A stretch of DNA of 64,000 bases, from contig BNBX01000015.1 in NCBI GenBank assembly GCA_014656175.1, positions 52,341 through 116,340 of the forward strand, given 5' to 3'. The stretch comes from Streptomyces werraensis (lineage in GTDB: Bacteria; Actinomycetota; Actinomycetes; Streptomycetales; Streptomycetaceae). Shown piece by piece: positions 41,923 to 50,915 of this stretch. The notes beneath the pieces are model-generated. The model made no database searches, was not told the origin of the DNA, and worked only from the letters and a program-made list of their open reading frames with translations. The number at the start of each line of letters is the position of its first letter. Position 1 is the first letter of the stretch. The translations under genes were made by a program, and so were the position numbers.

Positions 41923-44139
41923 TCACAGGAGCAGCTGGTCGATGGTGAAGGGCAGGGAGCGCAGTCGGCGGCCGGTGGCGTGGTGGACGGCGTTGCCGAT
42001 GGCTGCCGCCATGCCGACCAGGCCGACTTCGCCGACTCCCTTCGTGCCGACGGTGGTGGCTCGGTCGGGGCCGCCGCAGAAGATCACTTCCATGTCGGGG
42101 ATGTCCGCGTTGACGGGCATCAGGTAGTCCCCGAAGGTGGCATTGGCGATGCGTCCGGTACCTGCGTCGGTTGCCGTCTCCTCGAACATGGCTTGGCTGA
42201 TGCCGCCGACGGTGCCGCCGGTGATCTGGCTCGAGGCGGTCTTCTCGTTGAGGATGCGTCCGCCGTCGATCGCGCTGACGACGCGTGCCACCCGCAGGAG
42301 GCCCAGTTGCGGGTCGATACGGACCTCGACGAACTTCGCGCCGAAGGCACCGGCTGTGGCCATGCCGATCTTCTGAGGGTCGGGTGGTGTGCTGCGGCCG
42401 TCCGCGCTGAGCTCCTCCAGACCGTGACGGTCGAGGATGTCGGTGTACGCCTCTCCCTGGTCCGGTGCGTCAGTGCGGTGCAGACGGCCCCCGCTCGCGG
42501 TGACCTCGTGCGCTGCCGCTCCTCGCAGCGGGGAGGCATCGTCGTCGCGGACGATGTCGAGGAACTCCTTGACGAGGTTGCCGCAGGCCATGTGCACAGC
42601 GTTGGCCAGCGCTCCGGTCAGGCCGGACCCTCCGGCCTGGGGCGAGTAGGGCATGTCGGAGTCGCCGAGGTCGAAGCGGACCCTGTCGAGGTCCAGGCCC
42701 AGGCATTCGGCCGCGAGCTGGGTCATGACGGTGTAGGTGCCGGTGCCGATGTCGGTTGCGGCGCTGCTCACGTAGGCGGACCCGTCGCGGCGCAGCGACG
42801 CCCGTGCCTGGCAGGGCACCTGGTAGAACGGATAGGACACGCCGGCCATGCCGTATCCGACCAGCCAGTTGCCGTCGCGCATGGAGCCGGTTTCCGGTGT
42901 GCGGCGTGCCCAGCCGAAGCGTTCTGCGCCGACGGTGTAGCACTCGCGCAGAGCCTTGCTCGACCAGGGCAGGCCCAGCACCGGGTTCTGCTCGGCGTAG
43001 TTGCGCAGCCGCAGTTCCAGCGGGTCCATGCCGAGCGCGTACGCCACCTCGTCGATGGCGGATTCCAGGGCGAAGTTGCCCTGGCCCTCGGCGGGGGCGC
43101 GCATGGAGCCCGGGCAGGGGATGTTGAGGCGGGCCTGACGGTCGTGGGTGCGGGCGTTGGGGCAGTCGTAGGCGACCGCTGATCCGGCGGCGACCGGTTC
43201 GTAGTCGTCGTCCTCCATCGCCACCGACGAGATGGCGCGGTGCTCGATCGCCGTCAGTTGGCCGCCGGAGGTGGCGCCGATCTTGATGTGCTGGACGCTG
43301 TTGGGGCGGTGTCCGACGGAGGTGAACATCTGTGGCCTGGTCAGGACGAGCTTCACCGGGCGTTTGACTTCGCGCGCGGCCATCGCCGTGAGGATGGTGT
43401 GGGACCACACGCGCAGTCCGGCGCCGAAGCCGCCGCCGACGAAGGGAGCGAGGACCCGCACGCCGCTTTCGGGGATCCGGAAGATCCGGGCGAAGGAGGT
43501 GCGCACGTTGTGCGGCCACTGGGTGGAGTCATGGACGGTGACCGAGTCGCCGTGCCAGGAGGCGATGGTGGTGAACAGTCCGAGCGGGTTGTTGGTGTTG
43601 TCGGGGGTGGTGTAGCGCTCGTCCACGACGATGTCGGCCTGCGCGAACCCGGCTGTGACGTCGCCGCGCTCGGTGTCCAGTCCCCAGGGGTTCTCAAGGA
43701 TTTCGGCGCGGGGGTCCTCGATGTCGAGCAGCGCCTCGCCCGGCTCGTATTCCACCTTGATCAGCGAGGCGGCGTGCCGTGCCTGTTCCGGGCTGTCGGC
43801 CACGACGACGGCGATGTGCTGGCCGTAGTGCAGGATGCGGTCGTCCTGCATGGGAGCCGGCGGAGAGGGGCCGAGCAAGGTCATCGGTCCGCGTTCCAGC
43901 TGGGGTGCGGTCAGGTGGGTGATCACCGTGAGGACGCCAGGAGCATGCTGCGCTTCGGAGGCGTCGATGCTGCGGATGCGCCCTGCGGCGATCGTGCTGC
44001 CCACCAGGGCCGCGTGCACCATGCCCGGGTAGATGTAGTCATTGGGGTAGTGCGCGGCCCCGGTGGTCTTCAGGGGGGCATCGACGCGGTCGACGCCTTC
44101 ACCGATGACCGTGCGCGTCGGGTCTTCCAGAGTGGTCAT
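41923..44139 (-). CDS. Molybdenum-binding large subunit of an aldehyde oxidoreductase (PaoC/YagR-like)
   Basis: 738 residues. Xanthine-oxidase-family Moco subunit: GAAHYPNDYIYPGMVHAALV, the Moco loop VGGGFGAGLRVWSHTI, FTSVGHRPNSVQHI, and near the C-terminus GTKGVGEVGL with the catalytic Glu704. Length matches PaoC (about 730). It is the last gene of a translationally coupled operon (ATGA overlap with the FAD subunit). Substrates would be aldehydes, possibly aromatic. Its cofactor needs a chaperone, supplied by the divergent XdhC gene. No signal peptide. Confidence 0.94.
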   Translation of the reverse strand: MTTLEDPTRTVIGEGVDRVDAPLKTTGAAHYPNDYIYPGMVHAALVGSTIAAGRIRSIDASEAQHAPGVLTVITHLTAPQLERGPMTLLGPSPPAPMQDDRILHYGQHIAVVVADSPEQARHAASLIKVEYEPGEALLDIEDPRAEILENPWGLDTERGDVTAGFAQADIVVDERYTTPDNTNNPLGLFTTIASWHGDSVTVHDSTQWPHNVRTSFARIFRIPESGVRVLAPFVGGGFGAGLRVWSHTILTAMAAREVKRPVKLVLTRPQMFTSVGHRPNSVQHIKIGATSGGQLTAIEHRAISSVAMEDDDYEPVAAGSAVAYDCPNARTHDRQARLNIPCPGSMRAPAEGQGNFALESAIDEVAYALGMDPLELRLRNYAEQNPVLGLPWSSKALRECYTVGAERFGWARRTPETGSMRDGNWLVGYGMAGVSYPFYQVPCQARASLRRDGSAYVSSAATDIGTGTYTVMTQLAAECLGLDLDRVRFDLGDSDMPYSPQAGGSGLTGALANAVHMACGNLVKEFLDIVRDDDASPLRGAAAHEVTASGGRLHRTDAPDQGEAYTDILDRHGLEELSADGRSTPPDPQKIGMATAGAFGAKFVEVRIDPQLGLLRVARVVSAIDGGRILNEKTASSQITGGTVGGISQAMFEETATDAGTGRIANATFGDYLMPVNADIPDMEVIFCGGPDRATTVGTKGVGEVGLVGMAAAIGNAVHHATGRRLRSLPFTIDQLLL

Positions 44140-45125
44140 GACGAGGCTCCCGCGACGGTCTCGAGCGTGCGCACCAGGGTGCGCTTGGCCAGCTCCACCT
44201 TGAACGCAGTACCGGGCAGTGTCCGGGCGCCCTCCAGAGCCGCTTCCGCGGCAGTCCGGAAGTTCTCGTCACTGGCCGTGGCGTCGCGCAGCACGTCCTC
44301 GGCGCTCCAGGCCCGCCAGGGAACGGTTCCCACTCCGCCCAGGCCGATCCGTGCTTCACGGATGGTGTCGCCCTCCATCCGCAGGGCCACGCCGGCGGAG
44401 GTGAGAGCGAACTCGTAGGACACGCGGTCGCGGACCTTCATGTAGTGCGAGCGCGCTCCCTCGGGAAGAAGGGGGATCTCGACTTCCGTGATCAGTTCGC
44501 CGTGGTTCAGCACGTTCTCGATGTGGGGTGTCGTGCCGGGCTCACGGTAGAACTGAGTCAGCGGGACGGCGCGCGGCCCGTCCGCGCCCTGGATGTGGAC
44601 GACGACGTCCAGCGCCACGAAGGGTACGGCTACGTCCGATGCGTGCAGGGCGATGCACTGGTCACTCGTTCCCAAGATCGCATGCATGCGCTGGATGCCG
44701 TGAATGGCGGCGCATCCGGAGCCGGGATCGCGCTTGTTGCACGCCGCGACGGTCGGGTCGCGGAAGTACCGGCACCGTGCCCGCTGCAGCAGGTTGCCGC
44801 CGATCGTGGCCATGTTGCGCAGTTGCGTGGACGCCCCGAGCAGGAGCGCCTCACGTACGAAGGGAAGCCGTTCGCGCAGCAGCGGGTCCGCGGCGAGTTC
44901 CTCCATCGTCGTCAGTGCGCCGACGTGCACCGTCGAGTCGGCGTGCATGATGCCTTTGAGGGGCAGCCTGGTGATGTCGACCAGCCGCTCGGGCTCGAGG
45001 ACGCCGTCCTTCATGAGGTCGAGCTGAGTGGTGCCGCCGGCCAGGAACGACGTGCGGGGGTCTGCGGTGACGGCTGCCACCGCCTGCTCGGTCTCGGCGG
45101 GCCGGACATACTCAAACGGACGCAT
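44136..45125 (-). CDS. FAD-binding middle subunit with extra [4Fe-4S] loop (PaoB/YagS-like)
   Basis: 329 residues. FAD motifs FLAGGTTQLDLMKDGV and ATIGGNLLQRARCRYF. A Cys-rich insertion (RCRYFRDPTVAACN, DPGSGCAAIHG and DQCIALHA) is that of PaoB-type subunits, which bind a [4Fe-4S] cluster, unlike ordinary xanthine dehydrogenase medium subunits. It starts 14 bases inside the end of the iron-sulfur subunit gene and its stop overlaps the start of the large subunit. Confidence 0.93.
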   Translation of the reverse strand: MRPFEYVRPAETEQAVAAVTADPRTSFLAGGTTQLDLMKDGVLEPERLVDITRLPLKGIMHADSTVHVGALTTMEELAADPLLRERLPFVREALLLGASTQLRNMATIGGNLLQRARCRYFRDPTVAACNKRDPGSGCAAIHGIQRMHAILGTSDQCIALHASDVAVPFVALDVVVHIQGADGPRAVPLTQFYREPGTTPHIENVLNHGELITEVEIPLLPEGARSHYMKVRDRVSYEFALTSAGVALRMEGDTIREARIGLGGVGTVPWRAWSAEDVLRDATASDENFRTAAEAALEGARTLPGTAFKVELAKRTLVRTLETVAGASS

Positions 45126-45642
45126 CGTTGCCCTCCGAAACGACGTCGCGGATCGCTGCGCGGATATTCGGATAGGCCCCGCAGCGGCAGATGTTTCCGC
45201 TCATGAACTCGCAGATGTCCGCGTCCGTGCCTGCGCGTCCCTCGGCTTCCAGGGAGACCGCGGACATGATCTGTCCCGGGGTGCAGTAGCCGCACTGGAA
45301 TGCGTCGTGCCGGGCGAACGCCTTCTGCAAGGGATGCGGCTCGCCGTTGTCGGTGAGCCCTTCCACCGTGGTGATCTCGTGGCCGTCGTACTGAGCAGCC
45401 AGAGCGAGGCAGGAGACGATGCGTTTCCCGTCGACCAGAACGGTACAGGCGCCGCATGCGCCTTGATCGCAGCCCTTCTTCGCGCCGGTAAGTCCCAGGT
45501 GGTCGCGCAGGGCGTCCAGGAGCGTCACACGCGAGTCGAACCGCATGCGGTACGCATCCCCATTGACGCTGAGTGTGACTTCTACGTCCGGGATCTGTGA
45601 TGTCGCTTCGCTGGGGCGCGTCGGCGTGTCGGCATGCTTCAT
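45112..45642 (-). CDS. [2Fe-2S] small subunit of the aldehyde oxidoreductase (PaoA/YagT-like)
   Basis: 176 residues from ATG 45642 (GAGGCG upstream). Plant-type ferredoxin cluster Cys in KKGCDQGACGACTVLV plus a later Cys, and the second cluster Cys in FQCGYCTPGQ and GNICRCGAYP. Compared with E. coli PaoA it has no TAT signal, so the enzyme would be cytoplasmic. First gene of the operon. Divergent from the XdhC gene across a 471-base region. Confidence 0.93.
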   Translation of the reverse strand: MKHADTPTRPSEATSQIPDVEVTLSVNGDAYRMRFDSRVTLLDALRDHLGLTGAKKGCDQGACGACTVLVDGKRIVSCLALAAQYDGHEITTVEGLTDNGEPHPLQKAFARHDAFQCGYCTPGQIMSAVSLEAEGRAGTDADICEFMSGNICRCGAYPNIRAAIRDVVSEGNDASV

Positions 45643-46113
45643 AGCGCCTCGATTCATGAGGTTCGTGTTTAGAGCAGGAGCGCGCCTTGGCAACCGGAGT
45701 GGTTTCTGGTCGATGCTAAAACCGGGCACAAAGGTCCGCCATTCGTGGCAAAACGCGGCATTGATCAAGAAGTGGGAACCGGTACCTCTGTGTTCTCGAC
45801 TCGTCAGGTGGGGTGTTCCGAGCCGGGCGGCGTGACGGTCAAACCCTTGCGCCGGTGCCGCCGGCATCGATGCCGGTGGCATTCCGTTTCGGTGAGCACG
45901 CCGAAAGGCCTGGTGGTCCGAGGCCCTTTCCATGTGCGCACCGGGATGCGTCTCGGGGCAGCGGCTCCATCGTGGTCCCGGGCGCCTGAAGGGACGGCCG
46001 CTTACGCTGGTTCCACGCGCGCCCGCCTGTTCTTTCCCGCCGTTCTCGGTGGCGCCACGGCCGTCTCGTACCGCGTGTGCATAGGGACCGATTCCACACT
46101 TCAGGAGCTGGAG
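45643..46113. promoter_or_regulatory. Divergent control region of the aldehyde oxidoreductase and XdhC genes
   Basis: 471 bases without a supported gene, although the XdhC frame stays open upstream to 45745. A 26-bp near-perfect dyad at 45856-45881 (arms TGCCGCCGGCAT and ATGCCGGTGGCA, one G-T departure) is the most marked structure and may be an operator or a hairpin. No clear -10/-35 pair was found. Confidence 0.45.
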
Positions 46114-47238
46114 ATGTTGGATGTTGCGGAGCACCTGTACCGCTGGATCAAAGCTGATCAGGATTTCGCCGTCGCCACCGTGGTCTCTGTGAGCGGCAGC
46201 GCGCCGCGCATGCCCGGTGCGGCGCTCGCCGTCGACGCCGACGGAACGGCCGTGGGCTCGGTCTCGGGCGGATGCGTCGAAGGAGCGGTCTACGAGGCGT
46301 GCCAGGACTCCCTGCGCACGGGGCGCAGTCTGGTCCAGCGTTTCGGCTACAGCGACGAGGACGCCTTTGCTGTGGGCTTGACGTGTGGTGGGGTCATCGA
46401 CATCGTCACCGTCCCCGTCCGTCGGTCTGATCCCAGCCGTCGGCTCCTGGCGTCAGCCCTGGCGGGAGTGTGTGCTGACGAAGCTGTGGCCTTGGCCCGT
46501 GTGATCGACGGACCGGAGCCGTACATCGGCCGTGTTCTGGTCGTGCGGGCCGACGGCTCGATGGAGGGCACGCTCGACGGCAATGCCGAACTGGATCGTG
46601 TAGTTGCCGGCGAGGCCCGCGCATTGCTGGACGTCGGACGCACGTCCACCATGACCGTGGGTGCGGACGGTTCGTACTGCGGCCAGCCCCTGCGCCTGCT
46701 TGTGGAGGTCAGTGCCCCGCCACCACGCATGATCGTTTTCGGCGCCATCGACTTCGCGGCCGCCCTGGTGCGGCTGGGGAAGTTCCTCGGCTACCACGTG
46801 ACGGTGTGTGATGCCCGCCCGGTCTTCGCCACCCGTCAGCGCTTCCAGGAGGCCGACGAGGTGGTCGTCGACTGGCCGCACCGATACCTCGAAGGCACCG
46901 GCATCGACCGTCGGACCGTCTTGTGCGTGCTGACGCATGACGCCAAGTTCGATGTGCCCCTGCTCGCCCACGCCCTGCGGCTGCCAGTGGCCTACATCGG
47001 GGCCATGGGATCGCGCCGCACCCACGAAGACCGCGTCCGGCGCTTGCGGCAGGCCGGCGTGACAGACGAGGAACTGGCCCGGCTGCGCGCGCCGATCGGC
47101 CTCGATCTGGGAGCACGGACCCCTGAGGAGACCGCGGTCGCGATTGCCGCTGAGCTGGTTGCGTCGCACAGAGGAGGGAGCGGTTCGCCGCTCACGGGTT
47201 CAGCGGCCCGCATCCACAAGGACGTCGCACCGCAGTGA
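46114..47238 (+). CDS. XdhC/CoxI-family molybdenum-cofactor chaperone
   Basis: 374 residues from ATG 46114, six bases after AGGAG. The N-terminal XdhC/CoxI domain is clear (ATVVSVSGSAPRMPGAALAV, VGSVSGGCVEGAVYE, GLTCGGVIDI), and the C-terminal Rossmann-like XdhC_C domain follows (MIVFGAIDFAAALVRLGKFLGYHVTVCDAR, ADEVVVDWPH, VAYIGAMGSRRTHEDR). Such proteins bind and sulfurate Moco for xanthine-oxidase-family enzymes. It lies divergent from the PaoABC-like operon and is its presumed maturation factor. Confidence 0.92.
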   Translation: MLDVAEHLYRWIKADQDFAVATVVSVSGSAPRMPGAALAVDADGTAVGSVSGGCVEGAVYEACQDSLRTGRSLVQRFGYSDEDAFAVGLTCGGVIDIVTVPVRRSDPSRRLLASALAGVCADEAVALARVIDGPEPYIGRVLVVRADGSMEGTLDGNAELDRVVAGEARALLDVGRTSTMTVGADGSYCGQPLRLLVEVSAPPPRMIVFGAIDFAAALVRLGKFLGYHVTVCDARPVFATRQRFQEADEVVVDWPHRYLEGTGIDRRTVLCVLTHDAKFDVPLLAHALRLPVAYIGAMGSRRTHEDRVRRLRQAGVTDEELARLRAPIGLDLGARTPEETAVAIAAELVASHRGGSGSPLTGSAARIHKDVAPQ

Positions 47239-47395
47239 CCGGTTCACCGTCGTCGCAACAGGTCCGGGGTCGCTGTGGTGCGGGTGGCAGAGCTCCGGTC
47301 GGCACTCGTGTCCGGCGGCACCTGCAGGCCGTCGTCGCGGGTGCATCCCGTGGTCGGCCTTGCGATTCTGACGGACGGGGATGCAGAGGGGACTG

Positions 47396-49762
47396 ATGGT
47401 GGTGAGCACCCCGCATGACGACTCGGAGAAGTCGCTGACGCGGCGGCTTCCGACAGCCGAGTTGACAGTCGACCAGCACGGGACGATCACCCGGTGGAGC
47501 GGGGCTGCCCGGTCCCTGGTCGGTTTCACGGCCTCGGAGATGCGCGGCGAACCGGTCACCCGTCTTTTGTCCCCCCGAGTCGATGCATCGGGCGAGGACG
47601 CGGACACCACCGCTCCGGTTCTGGTGCACGGCAAGGACGGTCGCACCCAGGCCTGTCATGTGCGTATCCGGCCCGCCGATGACGTCGCCGGCGGCTGGGC
47701 CGTGACTCTGACGCCCGTGGCTGCGGGCGAACACGGTGACAGGGTGGGGTCTGCGGTGCTCGGGACTCTGTTCACGCAGGCACCGTCCAGCTTGTGTGTG
47801 TACGACTGTGACCTGCGGCTTCGCCAGTTCAATCCGGCGGCGCAGGGCATGCAGGGGGTTTTCGGCCCGCGCTCTCTCGGTCTGATGCCGCACGAGGTGT
47901 GGCCGTATTCGAACTCGAAGGAGTTCGAAGTGCGCATGCGGCAGGTCCTGAAGTCCGGGATTCCGGTGCTGGGCTTCGACAAGCGGGGCCGTCCTCCGGA
48001 CGATCCCGAGCATGAGCATGTCTTCGCGAACTCGATCTTCAGGCTGGAGGATGCCCAGGGGCGTGTGCTGGGCTTGGCCACCACAGCGGTGGAGATCACC
48101 GAACAGCGCATCGCGGAGGAACGCATTGCGCTGCTCGCGGACGCCAGCGCTGTGGTCGGCACGTCCCTGAGTGTGGTCGAGACCGGCCAGCAACTCGCGG
48201 ATGTCACAGTGCCCCGCTTCGCCGACGCTGCAACGGTCGACGTCCATGCACCCGTTCTCGCAGGACAGGAACCCGATCCAAGCAACTCCGACTTGCGCCG
48301 CGTGGGCTTGCGGTACGGCGGCGGTGACCACCGGCAGCGACGCCGTCCCAGGTTTCCCTACCCGATCTCCATGACCGAGCACGTCGACGCCCCCTACCGG
48401 TCCGAGGTCCACATCCCCGCGGACGACGGGGAGCCGCTGTACCGGAGTACCAGCGGCAGCCGGCCCGTCCCCTGCCTCGTAGCCCCGATGAAGGCCCGCG
48501 GCAGCGTCGTGGGGGCCGTGACGTTCTACCGTCTTCGGCCGGGCAGCTCCTTTTCCGACTTCGACAGCCTCACGGCCCGCGATCTGGCCTCCAGGGCGGC
48601 TCTGAGCATCGACAACGCGCGCCGCTATGTACGCGAGCACAACGCGGCGCAGGCCCTGCAGCACCAGATGCTTCGCCGCCGCACCACCGGGCAGAGCGCC
48701 GTCACGACAAGCCACTACTTCACTCCCGCCTCCGCAGGTGCCCACTGGTTCGACGTCATTCCGGTGTCCGGAGCCCGCGTTGCCTTCGTGCTGGGAGAAA
48801 CGACCGAGGCCGGCCTGTCTGGGGCGGCCTTCATCGGCCGGCTGGGGGCAGCGGTGCACACGCTGGCGAGCCTGGACCTGGCTGCGGATGAGGTGCTGGC
48901 CCGCCTGGACACCTTGGTCACGCAGATGGCCGGCCCCGAGGACGACGCCCCCCGGCACGCGAACGCCTCCCCTACCGCGGAGATCCGCTGCCTGTACGGC
49001 GTCTACGATCCCGTGTCCGGCCGTCTGTCCGTGGCCGTCGCCGGGCACGTCCCTCCTGCTGTCGCGGAGCCCGGGGAGAGGTTCAGAACGCTTCCTATGC
49101 TGGTCGGCAAGCCCCTCGGCACTGATGAGCGGCACTTCGTAGGCGCTGATTTCGATCTGTCCGACGGCAGTGTGATCGCCTTCCACACGCCGGCCCTCGG
49201 GCCCGGCACCCCCACGGCCCGCGACGACCGGACGCCGGAATGGCTTACGGGCGTCATGGGCCCGGCTGCCGGGACACCGCTGGACGAACTGCGCGACACC
49301 GTCCTGGCTTCCTCCCCCGACGTCGGGCACACGCCCAGCGGCGAGATTCTCCTGCTGGCCCGCACCCGCCGCCTGGACGACGACCAGGTGCACACGTGGG
49401 ATCTGCCCAGCGACCCGGCGATCGTGGCCACTGCCCGCAGCCTGGTGCAACGTCAACTGGCCGTCTGGGGGCTGGAGGAGGCAGGGTTCGTCACCGAACT
49501 GGTGGTGAGTGAGTTGGTCACCAACGCCATCCGTCACGCCGAAGGCCCCGTACGTCTGCGCGTCATACGCGATCGCCAGGCGCTGATCTGTGAAGTGTCC
49601 GACGCGAGCACGACGGCTCCCCACCTGCGCTACGCCCGCACCGGCGACGAAGGAGGGCGAGGATTGTTCCTCGTCGCGCAGCTCACCCAGCGATGGGGCA
49701 CGCGGTTCAGCGACAGCGGCAAAACCATCTGGACCGAACAGGACACGCCGCCACCGGCATGA
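47396..49762 (+). CDS. PAS-PAS-GAF-SpoIIE-HATPase regulatory protein with a degenerate phosphatase
   Basis: 788 residues from ATG 47396 (GAGGGG upstream). Two PAS-like regions (about 15-110 and 125-240), a GAF region (about 245-425), a PP2C/SpoIIE-type domain (about 440-640), and a C-terminal anti-sigma-type HATPase (about 655-775) with SELVTNAIRHAEG and GGRGLFLVAQL. The phosphatase lacks its metal ligands: the usual GGDWYD is AGAHWFD (His450 in place of Asp), the GD-GHG motif is GETTEAG, and the late acidic motif reads FHTPAL. The domain is therefore probably catalytically dead while the kinase-like ATPase is intact. Confidence 0.88.
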   Translation: MVVSTPHDDSEKSLTRRLPTAELTVDQHGTITRWSGAARSLVGFTASEMRGEPVTRLLSPRVDASGEDADTTAPVLVHGKDGRTQACHVRIRPADDVAGGWAVTLTPVAAGEHGDRVGSAVLGTLFTQAPSSLCVYDCDLRLRQFNPAAQGMQGVFGPRSLGLMPHEVWPYSNSKEFEVRMRQVLKSGIPVLGFDKRGRPPDDPEHEHVFANSIFRLEDAQGRVLGLATTAVEITEQRIAEERIALLADASAVVGTSLSVVETGQQLADVTVPRFADAATVDVHAPVLAGQEPDPSNSDLRRVGLRYGGGDHRQRRRPRFPYPISMTEHVDAPYRSEVHIPADDGEPLYRSTSGSRPVPCLVAPMKARGSVVGAVTFYRLRPGSSFSDFDSLTARDLASRAALSIDNARRYVREHNAAQALQHQMLRRRTTGQSAVTTSHYFTPASAGAHWFDVIPVSGARVAFVLGETTEAGLSGAAFIGRLGAAVHTLASLDLAADEVLARLDTLVTQMAGPEDDAPRHANASPTAEIRCLYGVYDPVSGRLSVAVAGHVPPAVAEPGERFRTLPMLVGKPLGTDERHFVGADFDLSDGSVIAFHTPALGPGTPTARDDRTPEWLTGVMGPAAGTPLDELRDTVLASSPDVGHTPSGEILLLARTRRLDDDQVHTWDLPSDPAIVATARSLVQRQLAVWGLEEAGFVTELVVSELVTNAIRHAEGPVRLRVIRDRQALICEVSDASTTAPHLRYARTGDEGGRGLFLVAQLTQRWGTRFSDSGKTIWTEQDTPPPA

Positions 49763-49945
49763 CCCCTCCCCCGCCCTCATGGGAAGCTGCGGCCGGCCTT
49801 CTTGGTCCACAGGACGGGGCGCCGGCTCGGGCCCTCCGATACCGGGCCGCGGCCCGGGCGCCGTGCGGCCGTCTGCAGCGGCCGGGCGAGCACGGGCCGC
49901 ACTGCCCAGTGGGGAGGGGACCGGCGCGGTATGCGGCGGGAGGGA

Positions 49946-50599
49946 TCAGGCGGCGGTGACGCGCCGGGCGGTCTCCTTGCCCTTGAGGACGGCGTCGTCC
50001 AGGGCGCGTGCCCAGGACTTCTCCGCCAGCGGGATGAGTTCGGCCATGTCCGGGTTGGAGTACGCGGCCGTCAGTTCCGGGACGATGAAGTCCAGTTCGA
50101 GGCCCATGTACTCGTTGAGGATCGACCGTAGGTAGTTCTGCACGTACTCGGACGCTGCCCTGGGCGTGCCCGGCGCATACGACCCGCCGCGGCTGGCGAT
50201 CACGGTCACCGGCAGGCCCTTGACGCTGGAGGTGTCTCCGGTGGTGCGCCCGACCATGAGGACGTGGTCGATCCACGCCTTGAGGGTCGAGGGGATCGTG
50301 AAGTTGTACATCGGCGCGCCCAGGAGCACTGCGTCGGCCCGCTCGAGTTCCTCGATCAGCCGGACACGGCGGGCCATCGCCGTGGCCTGTTCCGGAGTAC
50401 GTGCCTCGGCGTCCACGAACGCTGCGGAGAAAGCGTGCTGGTCCAGGTGCGGCAGGGGGTCCGCAGCAAGGTCACGGTGGATGACCTCTCCGTCGGGGTG
50501 CTGCTCCCGCCACGCGTCGCAGAACCTCATCGCCACGGTGCGGGACTTCGAGGTGGTGCCGGGGTTCAGGGAGGAGTCGATGTGCAGCAGGGTAGCCAT
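49946..50599 (-). CDS. FMN-dependent NADH-azoreductase
   Basis: 217 residues, flavodoxin-like fold: LHIDSSLNPGTTSKSRTVA (phosphate loop), GAPMYNFTIPSTLKAWIDHVL (flavin loop), and IASRGGSYAPG. These are AzoR signatures. It reduces quinones and azo compounds with NADH. ATG 50599 has GGAAG upstream. A 29-bp dyad 98 bases upstream resembles the HxlR-type operator, so induction by quinones is expected by analogy with YodB control of azoreductases in Bacillus. Confidence 0.93.
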   Translation of the reverse strand: MATLLHIDSSLNPGTTSKSRTVAMRFCDAWREQHPDGEVIHRDLAADPLPHLDQHAFSAAFVDAEARTPEQATAMARRVRLIEELERADAVLLGAPMYNFTIPSTLKAWIDHVLMVGRTTGDTSSVKGLPVTVIASRGGSYAPGTPRAASEYVQNYLRSILNEYMGLELDFIVPELTAAYSNPDMAELIPLAEKSWARALDDAVLKGKETARRVTAA

Positions 50600-50696
50600 G
50601 TGTGCTTCCAGGTCTGTACGGATGATCAGGTCGGGCGGCTCGCGGGGAGCCTGCGTCCACACTGGCTCCGCTTTCCCCCACCCGCCAAAGCGGTCG

Positions 50697-50725
50697 TTAG
50701 CTACTTACTTCTCGTAAGTGCCTAA
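50697..50725. promoter_or_regulatory. 29-bp dyad upstream of the azoreductase (HxlR-type operator)
   Basis: Arms TTAG-N2-ACTTAC and GTAAGT-N2-CTAA surround five central bases (TTCTC), a perfect interrupted dyad. ACTTAC is at 50703-50708 and GTAAGT at 50714-50719. YodB-type HxlR regulators bind TTAC/GTAA-type palindromes in front of azoreductase genes. The 10-mer AGCTACTTAC recurs at the local HxlR promoter. Confidence 0.7.
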
Positions 50726-50915
50726 TGGTGCCGTTGTTGGCGGTGAGGGCTGCTGGTCCGCCGCAACCGGACCACCGGCGAACTCGCCTTCCGCCTCCGC
50801 CGGTCACCCACCGCGGTGACGCCGGCCGGACAAGAGGCCGCCTCACTGAGTGTGGTTCTCCGCGGCGGTCCATGAGCTCATGGCAGGGTCCGGGGAGACA
50901 GGCGCTGATCCCGGG

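Noticed and set aside
47192..49810. 872-codon minus-strand frame opposite the PAS-SpoIIE gene
   Set aside because: Shadow of a coding region with clear ATPase motifs on the plus strand.
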